DNA of 64,000 bases, from positions 186,001-250,000 of the forward strand of contig NZ_RAQQ01000001.1 in assembly GCF_003610785.1 (NCBI RefSeq), given 5' to 3'. The position numbers were made by a program, and so were the translations under genes. The notes under the pieces were generated by a model that was not told the origin of the DNA, did no database searches, and saw nothing but the letters and a program-made list of their open reading frames with translations. Positions 8,918 through 17,289 of this stretch are shown one piece after another. The DNA is from Micromonospora globbae. Its GTDB lineage: Bacteria; Actinomycetota; Actinomycetes; Mycobacteriales; Micromonosporaceae. Each line of letters starts with the position of its first letter. The stretch's first letter is position 1.

Positions 8918-9733
8918 TCATCCCTTCGTGGCGCCGGCGGTGAGGCCGGAGACGACGTACTTCTGCACGAACAGCGCGATCACCATGATCGGCAGGGTGA
9001 CCACGGTGGCCGCCGCCATGAGCCCGCCCCAGTCGATGCTCGCGTAGCCGACGAAGTCGAAGATCGCCACCGGGAGCGTCTTGGTGTCGGCGCCGGAGAG
9101 CACGAGCGCGAACATGAAGTTGTTCCAGGAGAAGATGAACGACAGGATGCCGGCGGTGGCGATGCCGGGCACGGACAGCGGCATCGTGATGCGGCGGAAC
9201 GCGCCGATGTGGGTGAGCCCGTCGACGAGCGCCGCCTCCTCCAGCTCGGTCGGCAGGCCGTCGAAGTAGCCCATCATGATGTAGACGATCAACGGCAGCG
9301 ACACGAACATGTGGCTCAGGATCAGCACGGTGAACCCGCCGACCATCCGCAGGTTCGAGAACACGTAGTACCAGGGCACCAGGAGCGACACGCCGGGGAT
9401 CACCCGGGCCATGAGCACCACCAGCGCCGACCGGCGCATGTTGAAGCGGCTCATCGAGTACGCCGCCGGCACCCCGAGGACGAGCGAGAGCACCGTGGCG
9501 GCGAACGCCACCCAGAGGCTGTTGCCGATGTACTGCACGTAGTTCGCCCGCTGGAGGACGTTGGCGTAGTTGTCCACGGTCGGCGAGAACGAGAACGTCT
9601 TCGCCGTGTCGTAGATGTCCACGTTGGTCTTGAACGACGCCGCGATCATCCACAGCAGCGGCGCGATCAGGCCGACGACCACGACGGCGAGCGCCACCCC
9701 ACGGAAGACCCGGTACGGACGGCTCGGTCTCAT
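8918..9733 (-). CDS. Carbohydrate ABC transporter permease (MalG/CUT1 type)
   Basis: A 271-residue membrane protein with six predicted TM segments and the CUT1 EAA loop, seen as ELEEAALVDGLTHIGAFRRITMPLSVPG, which contacts the ATPase. The N-terminus starts PSRPYRVFRGVALAVVVVGLIAP. ATG 9733 overlaps the stop of the partner permease by 4 nt (ATGA). Together with the partner permease and binding protein it should import a sugar acid or oligosaccharide. Confidence 0.88.
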   Translation of the reverse strand: MRPSRPYRVFRGVALAVVVVGLIAPLLWMIAASFKTNVDIYDTAKTFSFSPTVDNYANVLQRANYVQYIGNSLWVAFAATVLSLVLGVPAAYSMSRFNMRRSALVVLMARVIPGVSLLVPWYYVFSNLRMVGGFTVLILSHMFVSLPLIVYIMMGYFDGLPTELEEAALVDGLTHIGAFRRITMPLSVPGIATAGILSFIFSWNNFMFALVLSGADTKTLPVAIFDFVGYASIDWGGLMAAATVVTLPIMVIALFVQKYVVSGLTAGATKG

Positions 9734-10680
9734 CGCTCCAACCCCTTTTTGCGGTAGGTCAGGGCCCACATCACCCCGATGATGATCAGGAAGAAGATGA
9801 TGAGGACGGTCGAGGAGACGCCGTAGTCGTTGTAGTCGAAGCTCAGCCCGTAGGCGTACACGTTGAGCGTCTCCACCTCGTGGAAGGAGCCGCCGCCGCG
9901 GCCCTTCGTGGCGTAGAGGATGTCGAAGGTCTTCAGCGCGTCGATGCCGCGCAGCAGGATCGCGACGATGACGGTCGGCATCAGCAGCGGCAGGGTGACG
10001 TGCCGGAACCGTTGCCAGGTGCTGGCGCCGTCGATGAGGGCGGCCTCCTGGGGCTCGTCGGAGAGCGAGGTCAGGCCGGCGAGCAGGATCAGCACGACCA
10101 TCGGCGTCCACTGCCAGATGTCGATGAACATCGTGGTGGGCAGCGCCGAGTGCTGGCCGGCGAGCCACGGCTGCGGGCCGATGCCGAACCAGCCGAGCAT
10201 CTGGTTGGCCATCCCGATGTTCGGGTCGAAGATCAGGCGCCACATCATGCCGACGGCCACGGGGGTGGCCACGAGCGGCAGCAGGATCGCCACGCGCACC
10301 CACCGCTCGCCGCGGAACGGGCGCCACAGCAGCAGGGCGATGGCCATGCCGAGGACGACCTCGACGAGGAGCACGACGCCGGTGAAGGCGACCGTACGCC
10401 AGACCGCCGGCCAGAACCGGTCGGTGTCGCGGAGCACGTCGAGGTAGTTCTGGAACCCGATGAACTCGCTCTCGGCGCGGACCGAGCCCTCGGCGTCGGT
10501 GAGGCTGAGGTACCCGGTCCACACCACCGGGATGACGATCAGCACGGCGACGAACGTCATGGCGGGTGCCGCGAAGAGCCACTTGCGGTGCGCGTTGGCC
10601 CAGCGCGACCAGGCCGACCCCTCCGGCGGCACCGGACGGGCCTCGGGTGATGTCGTGACGGGGGTGGTGAGGGTGGACAT
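9730..10680 (-). CDS. Carbohydrate ABC transporter permease (MalF/CUT1 type)
   Basis: A 316-residue permease with an N-terminal hydrophilic lead and six TM segments. The EAA loop is visible as EPQEAALIDGASTWQRFRHVTLPLL. ATG 10680 (MSTLTTPVTT) is preferred to the upstream ATG at 10716, which falls in the hairpin. No ATPase gene accompanies the permeases. In actinomycetes a shared MsiK-type ATPase energises many CUT1 importers, and this importer probably depends on one encoded elsewhere. Confidence 0.88.
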   Translation of the reverse strand: MSTLTTPVTTSPEARPVPPEGSAWSRWANAHRKWLFAAPAMTFVAVLIVIPVVWTGYLSLTDAEGSVRAESEFIGFQNYLDVLRDTDRFWPAVWRTVAFTGVVLLVEVVLGMAIALLLWRPFRGERWVRVAILLPLVATPVAVGMMWRLIFDPNIGMANQMLGWFGIGPQPWLAGQHSALPTTMFIDIWQWTPMVVLILLAGLTSLSDEPQEAALIDGASTWQRFRHVTLPLLMPTVIVAILLRGIDALKTFDILYATKGRGGGSFHEVETLNVYAYGLSFDYNDYGVSSTVLIIFFLIIIGVMWALTYRKKGLER

Positions 10681-10715
10681 GGGGGTCTCCGGGTTCGCAG
10701 GGCCAGGGACCGGCA

Positions 10716-10744
10716 CGGTGGCGGAGCCGTCGACTCCGCCACCG
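10716..10744 (-). terminator. Intercistronic hairpin after the solute-binding protein gene
   Basis: CGGTGGCGGAG, a 7-nt loop and CTCCGCCACCG form a perfect 11-bp stem. It begins 11 nt past the binding-protein stop and lies before the permease start. There is no U-tract, so partial termination or 3'-end protection is more likely than full termination. That would keep binding protein above permease. Confidence 0.6.
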
Positions 10745-10755
10745 TCGCGGTGGGG

Positions 10756-12045
10756 CTACTTCGACTCGTCGTCGAGGAACTTCTGGAACGCCTCGTTGGC
10801 CGCGTCGGCCGATGCGGCCGAGTCCTTGCCGGTGATCGCGTCGACGATCGGCTGGCCGACGATCTCCCGCGCCTCGGCGACCTTCACGACCAGCGGCCGG
10901 TCGTGGCCGACGCCGTTGGCGGTGCTGACCGTGGTGGCCTCGGCGAGGTCCTTCGGGTAGGTCGAGGTCGCCTCCGGGTTGGCCCACACCGAGGCGCGGG
11001 CGCCCGGCACGCCGGCCTTCTGCTGCGCCAGGGACTGCTCCTTGCCCGCGGCCCACTGGATGAACTTCCAGGCGTTGTCCTTGTTCTCCGAGGCGTCGTT
11101 GACGCCGAGCGCCCAGGAGGGGATGTTGTACGGCTTCGAGCCGGCCGGACCGGCCGGGAAGGCCGCGAAGCCGACGGTGTCGGCCACCTTGGACTTGGCC
11201 GGGTCGGTGGCGTTCTTGTAGAGCGAGTTGGCCTCGGTGTAGAAGGCGGCCTTGCCCTGGGTGAAGATGGCCATCGCCTCCGACCAGCTCATGTCGGTGC
11301 TGATGTTCTCCGGCCCGTGGTCGCGCAGCAGGCCGCCGTAGTAGGCGTACGCCTGCTTGGCCTGCTCGGTGTTGACCGAGGCCTTCCCGTTGGCATCGAC
11401 GAAGTCGCCGCCGAAGCTGTACAGGAAGCTGGAGAACTGGGTGACGGCGGCGGCCTTGCCGGTGCGGGCCACGAAACCGGCGACGCCCGGGTTGTCGGCC
11501 TCGACCTTGGCGGCCTGGGCCTTGAGCTCGTCGAGGGTCTTCGGCGGCGCGCTGAAGCCGGACTTCTCCAGCAGGTCCTTGCGGTAGTAGAGGACCTCCT
11601 GCTCGGTGATGATCGGGATGCCGACCACCTTGTCCTCGTACGTCGTGGCCTGGACCGGCGCGGCCTGGAAGTCGCCGAACTCGAAGGCGCTGTCCGACTT
11701 GGCCCGGTCGGTCAGGTCGGCGAGGTACTTGTTCTTGGCGAAGAGCTTGCCCTCCTGCAGGGGCCGGTACATCATCACGTCGATGTCGCTGGACCCGGCG
11801 TTCAGCTTGACGTTGTACTGGTCGGACAGCTGGTCCTCACCGAGCTGGGTCACCTCGACCTTGAGACCGGACTGCTTCTCGAACTCCGGCAGGGCCGCCT
11901 TGATGTTCTCCGTCCACACGTGGTTCACCAGCGTCACGCGCAGGGTGGTGGACCCGCTGTCGCCGCCGTCCCCGCCGCCGCAGGCGGACAGGCCCATGGC
12001 GACGACCACGGCAAGAGATGTGCCGAATATCGATCGACGTCGCAC
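10756..12045 (-). CDS. Extracellular sugar-binding lipoprotein (CUT1 substrate-binding protein)
   Basis: A 429-residue family 1 solute-binding protein. The signal peptide ends in lipobox LSAC with Cys22, followed by a GGGDGGDSGS linker. The mature part has the usual two-lobe pattern: TTLRVTLVNHVWTENIKAALPEFEKQSG near the start, YNVKLNAGSSDIDVMMY, and the late motif ASENKDNAWKFIQWAAG. It is first in the operon that supplies the permeases and sugar-acid enzymes. This suggests an aldonate, uronate or short oligosaccharide ligand, but binding residues do not reveal which. Confidence 0.9.
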   Translation of the reverse strand: MRRRSIFGTSLAVVVAMGLSACGGGDGGDSGSTTLRVTLVNHVWTENIKAALPEFEKQSGLKVEVTQLGEDQLSDQYNVKLNAGSSDIDVMMYRPLQEGKLFAKNKYLADLTDRAKSDSAFEFGDFQAAPVQATTYEDKVVGIPIITEQEVLYYRKDLLEKSGFSAPPKTLDELKAQAAKVEADNPGVAGFVARTGKAAAVTQFSSFLYSFGGDFVDANGKASVNTEQAKQAYAYYGGLLRDHGPENISTDMSWSEAMAIFTQGKAAFYTEANSLYKNATDPAKSKVADTVGFAAFPAGPAGSKPYNIPSWALGVNDASENKDNAWKFIQWAAGKEQSLAQQKAGVPGARASVWANPEATSTYPKDLAEATTVSTANGVGHDRPLVVKVAEAREIVGQPIVDAITGKDSAASADAANEAFQKFLDDESK

Positions 12046-12121
12046 GCTTGTCTCTCCTTCTGTCGTGGTCGCGGCCTCGGCGGAGGCGCTACCTCGCTGT
12101 TTACATCCGCTTAACGACGGG

Positions 12122-12151
12122 ATGCTAGGCGCAAAAAGCTGACTTATTCAA
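12122..12151 (-). promoter_or_regulatory. Candidate sigma-70 promoter of the sugar-acid operon
   Basis: Read on the minus strand, TTGAAT (12151-12146), an 18-nt spacer and TAGCAT (12127-12122) resemble -35 and -10 elements. They lie about 75 bp before the binding-protein start and next to the putative GntR sites. Confidence 0.45.
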
Positions 12152-12156
12152 GGGGT

Positions 12157-12176
12157 TGATCCAACTGATATGATCC
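12157..12176. promoter_or_regulatory. Candidate GntR operator: direct repeat of TGATCC
   Basis: TGATCC occurs at 12157-12162 and again at 12171-12176, 14 bp apart, inside a weak CCAA...TTGG dyad (12161-12180). It overlaps the possible ATG of the regulator and lies just upstream of the operon promoter, a place suited to control of both directions. Binding is inferred only from position. Confidence 0.35.
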
Positions 12177-12940
12177 TTGGCGTGGAAGGGACCTCCTCAG
12201 GGGTTGCAGCCGTCGAGACCTCCCCTGTCGAGGGGCTGCACGCGCGCGTCCTCGAACATCTCGGCACCGCCATCTGCGGCGGCGAGCTGGCGCCCGGGTC
12301 GGTGCTCAACATCGACGACCTGGTGGAGCGCTACGCGGTGTCGCGCTCGGTCGTCCGTGAGGTGCTGCGCGTGCTGGCCTCGATCGGCTTCATCGAGACC
12401 CGCCGACGGGTGGGCGTGCTGATCCGCCCCGCGACCGCGTGGAACGTCTTCGACCCGCAGGTGATCCGCTGGCGTCTCGCGTCGAACGGCCGGATGGCCC
12501 AGCTCCGCTCGATCACCGAGCTGCGCACCGCCGTCGAGCCGCACGCCGCCCTGTTGGCCGCCACCCGGGCCACCCACGAGGAGGCGAGCGACCTCGTGGG
12601 CCTGGCCGCGAAGATGTGGGCCGCCGGCAAGGCCGGCGACGAGGACCGGTTCCTCCGCCTCGACATCGAGTTCCACCGGAGGGTGCTGCTCGCGTCCGGC
12701 AACGAGATGTTCCTGCGGCTCCAGGACCTGGTGGCGGAGGTGCTCACCGGCCGCCACAAGCACCACCTCATGCCGCACCACCCGCACGAGCAGGCCCTGC
12801 ACCTGCACGCCGAGGTGGCCCAGGCGATCCAGCGACACGACGGCGAGCGCGCCCGGCGCGCCATGGCGCAGCTCCTGGAGCAGGCGTTCGACGAGATGCG
12901 GTCGCTGTGGGAGCAGTCCGCCGAGCCGGTCCGCGGCTAG
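12170..12940 (+). CDS. FadR-type GntR family transcriptional regulator
   Basis: An N-terminal winged HTH (GELAPGSVLNIDDLVERYAVSRSVVREVLRVLASIGFIETRRRVGVLI, about residues 38-85) is followed by an all-helical FCD domain with metal/ligand residues in DIEFHRRVLLASGN and the late HHPHEQALHLHAEVAQAI. It diverges from the sugar-acid operon, so it most likely senses a pathway sugar acid (often galactonate or gluconate for this group). ATG 12170 is shown; GTG 12182 is an alternative and would leave the TGATCC repeats upstream of the coding region. Confidence 0.85.
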   Translation: MILGVEGTSSGVAAVETSPVEGLHARVLEHLGTAICGGELAPGSVLNIDDLVERYAVSRSVVREVLRVLASIGFIETRRRVGVLIRPATAWNVFDPQVIRWRLASNGRMAQLRSITELRTAVEPHAALLAATRATHEEASDLVGLAAKMWAAGKAGDEDRFLRLDIEFHRRVLLASGNEMFLRLQDLVAEVLTGRHKHHLMPHHPHEQALHLHAEVAQAIQRHDGERARRAMAQLLEQAFDEMRSLWEQSAEPVRG

Positions 12941-13004
12941 ACCACGCAGGCCGCCCCGGCGCGCGGGCCGGGGACCGGCCGGGCGCCCGGGACGGGCCCG
13001 CCGC

Positions 13005-14165
13005 TCAGTGCGGCATGCGCAGGCCGGCCGCCACGGCGCCCCGCAGGTCCACGTGGCCGGCGATCCGGCGGACGACGGCCGCGTACCGCGCACGCTGCCA
13101 GGCCGGCGACGTCGGGTTGGCGGCGGCGGCCGTCAGGTCCACGACCCGGGCCAGCGGCCGGTACTCCATCCAGGTCGGTAGGACGGTCACCTCCGTCACC
13201 TCCCAGCGGCCCCCCGCCGTACGCGTGAAGGTGAACTCGGGGACGACCGCGTCCTGCGTCTCCTCCGGTGAGCCGTCGGCGAACCGGGCGGTCAGGTTGC
13301 CCATGCCGTAGGCGACCCACTTGCGGCCGATCTTCTCGAACGGCTGCACCACGTGCACGTGGTGCCCGACGATCAGGTCGATGTCCGGCGACGCCAGCAG
13401 CTCGCGGGCGAGGTCCACCTGGTCGGCGTTCGGTTCGTGCTGGTACTCGGTCCCCCAGTGCATCGAGAGGATGACGATCTCCGCGCCGGCCTCCCGGGCC
13501 CGCCGGGCCTCCGCCCGGATCGCGTCGGCGTCGATGAGGTTCGCCGCCCACGGTCGCCCGTCGGGCAGCGGGATGTCGTTGAAGCTCAACGTGTACGACA
13601 GGTGACCGACCCGCACGCCCTTGACGTCGAGGACGTTGGGGCGCCGGGCCTCCGCCGCGGTCCGGGCCGTGCCCGTGTGCCGCAGGCCCACCCGGTCCAG
13701 GTTGTCGAGCGTCCGGGCGATGCCCTCGACCCCGGTGTCCAGGGAGTGGTTGGACGCGGTGGAGCACGTGTCGAAACCCGCCCACGCCGCGGCGTCGGCC
13801 AGTTGCGGCGGCACGCTGAAGTTCGGCCAGCCGGTGAACGGCCCGTCCGGCTCGGCCAGCGGCGTCTCCATGTGACAGATGGCCAGGTCGGCGGCGCTCG
13901 CCCGGGGACGGACGGCGGCCAGCACCTGGGTGAAGTCGTGCCCGTCCCGGCCCGCGCGGCGGGCGTCGGCGGCTGCCTGCTCGCTCAACGGAGGGTGCAC
14001 GAGCAGGTCACCGGCCGCCACGACCGTGAGGGTGGCCGGCGGCGCCGGGACGGCGGCGCCCGTGGTCGGGGCAGCCGTCCGGCGGGTGGGCTCGGGCGCG
14101 GGCGCCTCGCAGCCCGCCGCCAGCACGGCGGCCAGCAGTACCGCCAGAACGGGCTTTCTTCTCAT
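13005..14165 (-). CDS. CapA-family (PgsA-like) metallophosphatase lipoprotein
   Basis: A 386-residue exported protein: signal peptide with lipobox LAAGC (Cys19), a Pro/Ala/Thr linker, then a CapA domain from about residue 48. Metallophosphoesterase-like motifs are VVAAGDLLVHPPL, CHMETPL, ASNHSLDTG, ILSMHWGTEY and IVGHHVHVVQP. CapA is known from poly-gamma-glutamate capsule synthesis, but stand-alone actinobacterial homologues without capB and capC, as here, have unknown roles. It converges on the GntR gene over 64 bp. Confidence 0.85.
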   Translation of the reverse strand: MRRKPVLAVLLAAVLAAGCEAPAPEPTRRTAAPTTGAAVPAPPATLTVVAAGDLLVHPPLSEQAAADARRAGRDGHDFTQVLAAVRPRASAADLAICHMETPLAEPDGPFTGWPNFSVPPQLADAAAWAGFDTCSTASNHSLDTGVEGIARTLDNLDRVGLRHTGTARTAAEARRPNVLDVKGVRVGHLSYTLSFNDIPLPDGRPWAANLIDADAIRAEARRAREAGAEIVILSMHWGTEYQHEPNADQVDLARELLASPDIDLIVGHHVHVVQPFEKIGRKWVAYGMGNLTARFADGSPEETQDAVVPEFTFTRTAGGRWEVTEVTVLPTWMEYRPLARVVDLTAAAANPTSPAWQRARYAAVVRRIAGHVDLRGAVAAGLRMPH

Positions 14166-14265
14166 AACGGAACATGATGCCGCGCCTTCCGCGCGCCACG
14201 GGACGAACGGGAAAACTCCCGGCCCGGCCCGCCGACGAGAGCCGGGAGGCCGCGCCGGGCGCGGG

Positions 14266-16446
14266 TCAGCGGCGGTGCCGGCGGGCGGCCGCGGCCCGGC
14301 GGGCCGGGCGCCGCACCACGGTGATCCGGTCCCCCGTGGCCCGGACGGTGGTGCGCCCGCCGCGACGGCGGCGGACCGTGAGGTCCACTGTGCGGTCGCC
14401 GACCCGCACGCCCGTGAGCACCAGGTCGGGCAGCCACTCGGGCAGGTGCGGATCCACGAAGATCGTGCGCAGCGACGCGGCGGGCCGCAACGCCAGCATC
14501 GCCTGCACGAGCGCGATCACCGCGCTCGCCGACCAGGCCTGCGGCGAGCACGAGTTCGGGTACACGCCGGGGTGTGGATGGTCCGCGTCGCGGGGCAGGC
14601 CGCCGAGGGCCTCCGGGAGACGGTGGTCGGCGAAGAGCGCCGCCGCCGAGAAGGTGCCCTCGGCCAGCCGGTGCAGATGCTCCCAGCAGCCGTAGCGGGC
14701 CAGCCCGAGGCCGATGGTGCCCGCCTCGACCGGCCAGACGCTGCCGCGGTGGTAGCTGAACGGGTTGTACGCCGGGTGCGCGGCGGACAGCGTCCGCACC
14801 CCCCAGCCGCTGAACATGTCGGGCGCGAGCAGACGGTCGGCGACCGCCCAGGCGTACCGCGGCGGCACGATCCCGGTGGCGAGCAGGTGCCCGTCGTTGG
14901 AGTTGACCGAGCGCACGGGACGCTTGTCGGGGTCGAGGGCCATCGCGTAGCAGCCCTGGTCCGGCAGCCAGTAGGCCCGGTGGAAGCGGCGGCGCAGGGC
15001 CGCGGCCCGGGCCACGAGGCGGCCGGCGAGCGCGGCGTGCCCCGTGGCGGTGAAGACCACGGCGGCATGCCGCAGCGCGGCGTACCAGTACGCCTGCAGT
15101 TCGCTGGTGGCGATCGGGTTCGGCACGACCCGCCCGTGCTCGTCCACGACGGCCGTGTCCGAGTCCTTCCACCCCTGGTTCTTCAACCCGGCGCGGGACC
15201 GGCGGTGGTACTCCAGGAAGCCGTCGCGGTCCAGGTCGGCGAACCGGTCGAGCCAGCCGAGCACCTGGCGGGCGGTCGGCAGCAGCTCCCGCAGCAGGTC
15301 CCGGTCGTCCGTCCAGGCGTAGTACTGGCCGAGGAAGACGAGGAAGTCCGGACCGGTGGACCAGTCGCCGTAGTAGGCGCGGAAGGGGTCGATCCCGAGC
15401 TGCGACAGCGGTCCCTGCCGGGCCTCGTGCAGCGGCTTGCCCGGCTCCTCGTCGCGCCAGTCGTCGATCCGGCGGCCGATGTGCCGCGCGGCGAGCCGGA
15501 GGCTGTCGGCGAGCATCGTCGGACCGGCGAGCAGCGCCTGCCAGGACGCGGTCATCGTGTCGCGCCCGAAGATCTCCTGGTAGATCGGCAGCCCGGCCAT
15601 CGGCGCCGTGGGCCCGGCCGGTTCGCCGAGCGGCAGCACGCTGAGGTCGTCCACCGCGCACCGCCAGGCCGCCATGACGTCCCCGTTGCTGGTGGTGAGC
15701 CGGGCCAGTTCGCGGGCCAGCCGGGCCCGGGCGGCGGCCGCGCGACCGTCGCCACCGGTGGTGCCCGCGGCCGTGGCGGCGTCGGTGAACGCCGGCGGCG
15801 GGGCGGGAAGGCGCTCACCGTCGAAGACGGGCTCCACGAGCAGGTCCACCCGGGCACGCCCGCCGGCCGGGACGTCGAGGTCGCAGCCGAGGACGCCGTC
15901 CGCGTACCGGACCGGCGCGTCGCCCTCGGCGCGGACGACCACCGCGCGGTCCAGGTCGTCGCGAAGGTAGGTCAGGCGCAGCTCCTGCGCCGCCGCGTCC
16001 CACGCCACGCCGACGTCGCCGTGCTGCCGCCGGTCACCCGTCTCCGCCTCCGTGGTGTCGGCGAAGTCCGCCGCGAGCGCGACCCGCACGCGCGTCGTGA
16101 GCGCCCGGTCGGCGAAGCTGAGCACGGTGAGCCGGGTGCGCAGTCCCGCGCCGACGAAACGCTCCACCACCAGGTACGCCGCCCGCGACGGCAGGCGCTC
16201 CCCGTCACCGAGTTCGGCGTACGAGACCTGCGCGTGCCCGCGTACCGTCGCCGTGCTGAACGGGACGGGCTCGCGGTCGTCCACCGTGAGCCGTTCCAGG
16301 CTGAGGACCCGGGTGTTGCGGGCGAAGAAGCCCTGGGGATCGCCGCCGGTGATCCGCCCGCGCACGTCGGTGACCAGGGTGCTCCAGCCGCTGGCCAGGT
16401 AGAGCAGGTCGGGGCGGACCCGCACGCCCCGCACCGCCGGCGTCAC
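14266..16446 (-). CDS. Glycogen debranching-like (amylo-alpha-1,6-glucosidase-type) protein
   Basis: A 726-residue protein without signal peptide. Residues about 1-245 match the all-beta N-terminal domain that precedes such enzymes (YLASGWSTLVTDVRGRI, ARNTRVLSLERL). The rest is an (alpha/alpha)6 glycosidase barrel with LPIYQEIFGRDTMTASWQ, GTGPDFLVFLGQYY-like spacing, LKNQGWKDS, SNDGHLLATGI, YHRGSVWPVEAG and NSCSPQAWSASA. Homologues act on alpha-glucans or are uncharacterised, so exact activity is uncertain. GTG 16446 is used as start. Isolated, with no operon partner. Confidence 0.82.
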   Translation of the reverse strand: MTPAVRGVRVRPDLLYLASGWSTLVTDVRGRITGGDPQGFFARNTRVLSLERLTVDDREPVPFSTATVRGHAQVSYAELGDGERLPSRAAYLVVERFVGAGLRTRLTVLSFADRALTTRVRVALAADFADTTEAETGDRRQHGDVGVAWDAAAQELRLTYLRDDLDRAVVVRAEGDAPVRYADGVLGCDLDVPAGGRARVDLLVEPVFDGERLPAPPPAFTDAATAAGTTGGDGRAAAARARLARELARLTTSNGDVMAAWRCAVDDLSVLPLGEPAGPTAPMAGLPIYQEIFGRDTMTASWQALLAGPTMLADSLRLAARHIGRRIDDWRDEEPGKPLHEARQGPLSQLGIDPFRAYYGDWSTGPDFLVFLGQYYAWTDDRDLLRELLPTARQVLGWLDRFADLDRDGFLEYHRRSRAGLKNQGWKDSDTAVVDEHGRVVPNPIATSELQAYWYAALRHAAVVFTATGHAALAGRLVARAAALRRRFHRAYWLPDQGCYAMALDPDKRPVRSVNSNDGHLLATGIVPPRYAWAVADRLLAPDMFSGWGVRTLSAAHPAYNPFSYHRGSVWPVEAGTIGLGLARYGCWEHLHRLAEGTFSAAALFADHRLPEALGGLPRDADHPHPGVYPNSCSPQAWSASAVIALVQAMLALRPAASLRTIFVDPHLPEWLPDLVLTGVRVGDRTVDLTVRRRRGGRTTVRATGDRITVVRRPARRAAAARRHRR

Positions 16447-16670
16447 CGGCGCTCCCGGCCGCCGGCCGTACGACCGCGATCACCTCGCGCAGCGACTTCC
16501 CACGCCAGCACCATGCCCCCGGCCCCATCTCCACGGCCCGCCTCCCGGCGGCAACCGGCGACGCGGGCACGCCCGACGGCCGCGTCTACCCGCCGCGCCG
16601 GCCCGTACACGTGGGCGTTCCCGGGGCGCGCACCGGCCGAAGGGACGAGGGCGGACGCACCGGTCGGCAC

Positions 16671-16699
16671 TTGATCTGGTCGAAGTTTTATGGTATTAT
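16671..16699 (+). promoter_or_regulatory. AT-rich sigma-70 type promoter
   Basis: TTGATC, a 17-nt spacer and TATTAT form a near-consensus -35/-10 pair in an AT-rich island unlike the rest of the window. The predicted start is near 16706, leaving a leader of about 22 nt before the GTG at 16728. The rest of the 281-bp gap 16447-16727 holds no recognisable gene. Confidence 0.7.
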
Positions 16700-16727
16700 G
16701 CCCTTTTCACGCTGGTAGCGTGGCGCC

Positions 16728-17129
16728 GTGACCGACACTCCCACCGCCACCCTCGACGGCCGCGTCCGTGCCTTCCTCGCCACCTTCTCCCGGGCCACCG
16801 ACCCCGCGGGCGCCGCCGCGCACTTCGCCGACCCGTTCCTGCTGGCCGACGCCACGGGCGCCCGGCCCGTACCGCGCGCCGCGTTCCTCGCCGCCCTGCC
16901 GGCGCGGGAGCGCGCGTTCGCCGACGCCGGCCTCGACGCCCCCGTCCTGACCGGCGTCAACTGCCAGCGCCTGGACGACGCGTACGTGCTGGCACGCGGG
17001 GACTGGGACGCCTCCCGCACCGCCGGCGGCCCGCCGGTGCGGCTCTCGTCGTCCTTCCTGCTGCACGACGACGGCACCGCCTTCCGGGTCGTCCTCTACC
17101 TCAACCACGAGGGGCTGCCGGCCGCCTGA
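16728..17129 (+). CDS. Small NTF2/SnoaL-like fold protein
   Basis: A 133-residue cytosolic protein with the cone-shaped NTF2-like pattern: a helical start (DGRVRAFLATFSRATDPAGAAAHFAD), then alternating strands ending VRLSSSFLLHDDGTAFRVVLYLNHE. Members include ketosteroid isomerases, polyketide cyclases and many proteins of unknown function. Nothing nearby points to a substrate. GTG 16728 is the only start giving the conserved N-terminal helix. There is no strong Shine-Dalgarno sequence, but the promoter just upstream is unusually strong. Confidence 0.75.
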   Translation: MTDTPTATLDGRVRAFLATFSRATDPAGAAAHFADPFLLADATGARPVPRAAFLAALPARERAFADAGLDAPVLTGVNCQRLDDAYVLARGDWDASRTAGGPPVRLSSSFLLHDDGTAFRVVLYLNHEGLPAA

Positions 17130-17235
17130 ACCGGCCGGACGCAGGGCGCCGGCAGCCGGCCCTGACGGCGGCGGGCGCGCGACGGCCGGCCCGCGCGTCG
17201 AGCTGCCCGTGTCCCGGCGGCGCGTTGGCGCTGGG

Positions 17236-17255
17236 CGCGCCGCCGCGGCGGCGCG
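17236..17255. terminator. GC-rich palindrome in a convergent gap
   Basis: A perfect 20-bp palindrome centred at 17245/17246 lies in the 160-bp gap between convergent genes ending at 17129 and 17290. A shared terminator is plausible, although no U-tract is present and such sequences arise easily at this GC content. Confidence 0.3.
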
Positions 17256-17289
17256 GACGCGTTGGCGAGCGCGGTCGACGGGTGGGGCG

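Noticed and set aside
13879..16674. 931-codon plus-strand frame
   Set aside because: Antisense to the CapA-like and debranching-like genes and has no recognisable protein features.
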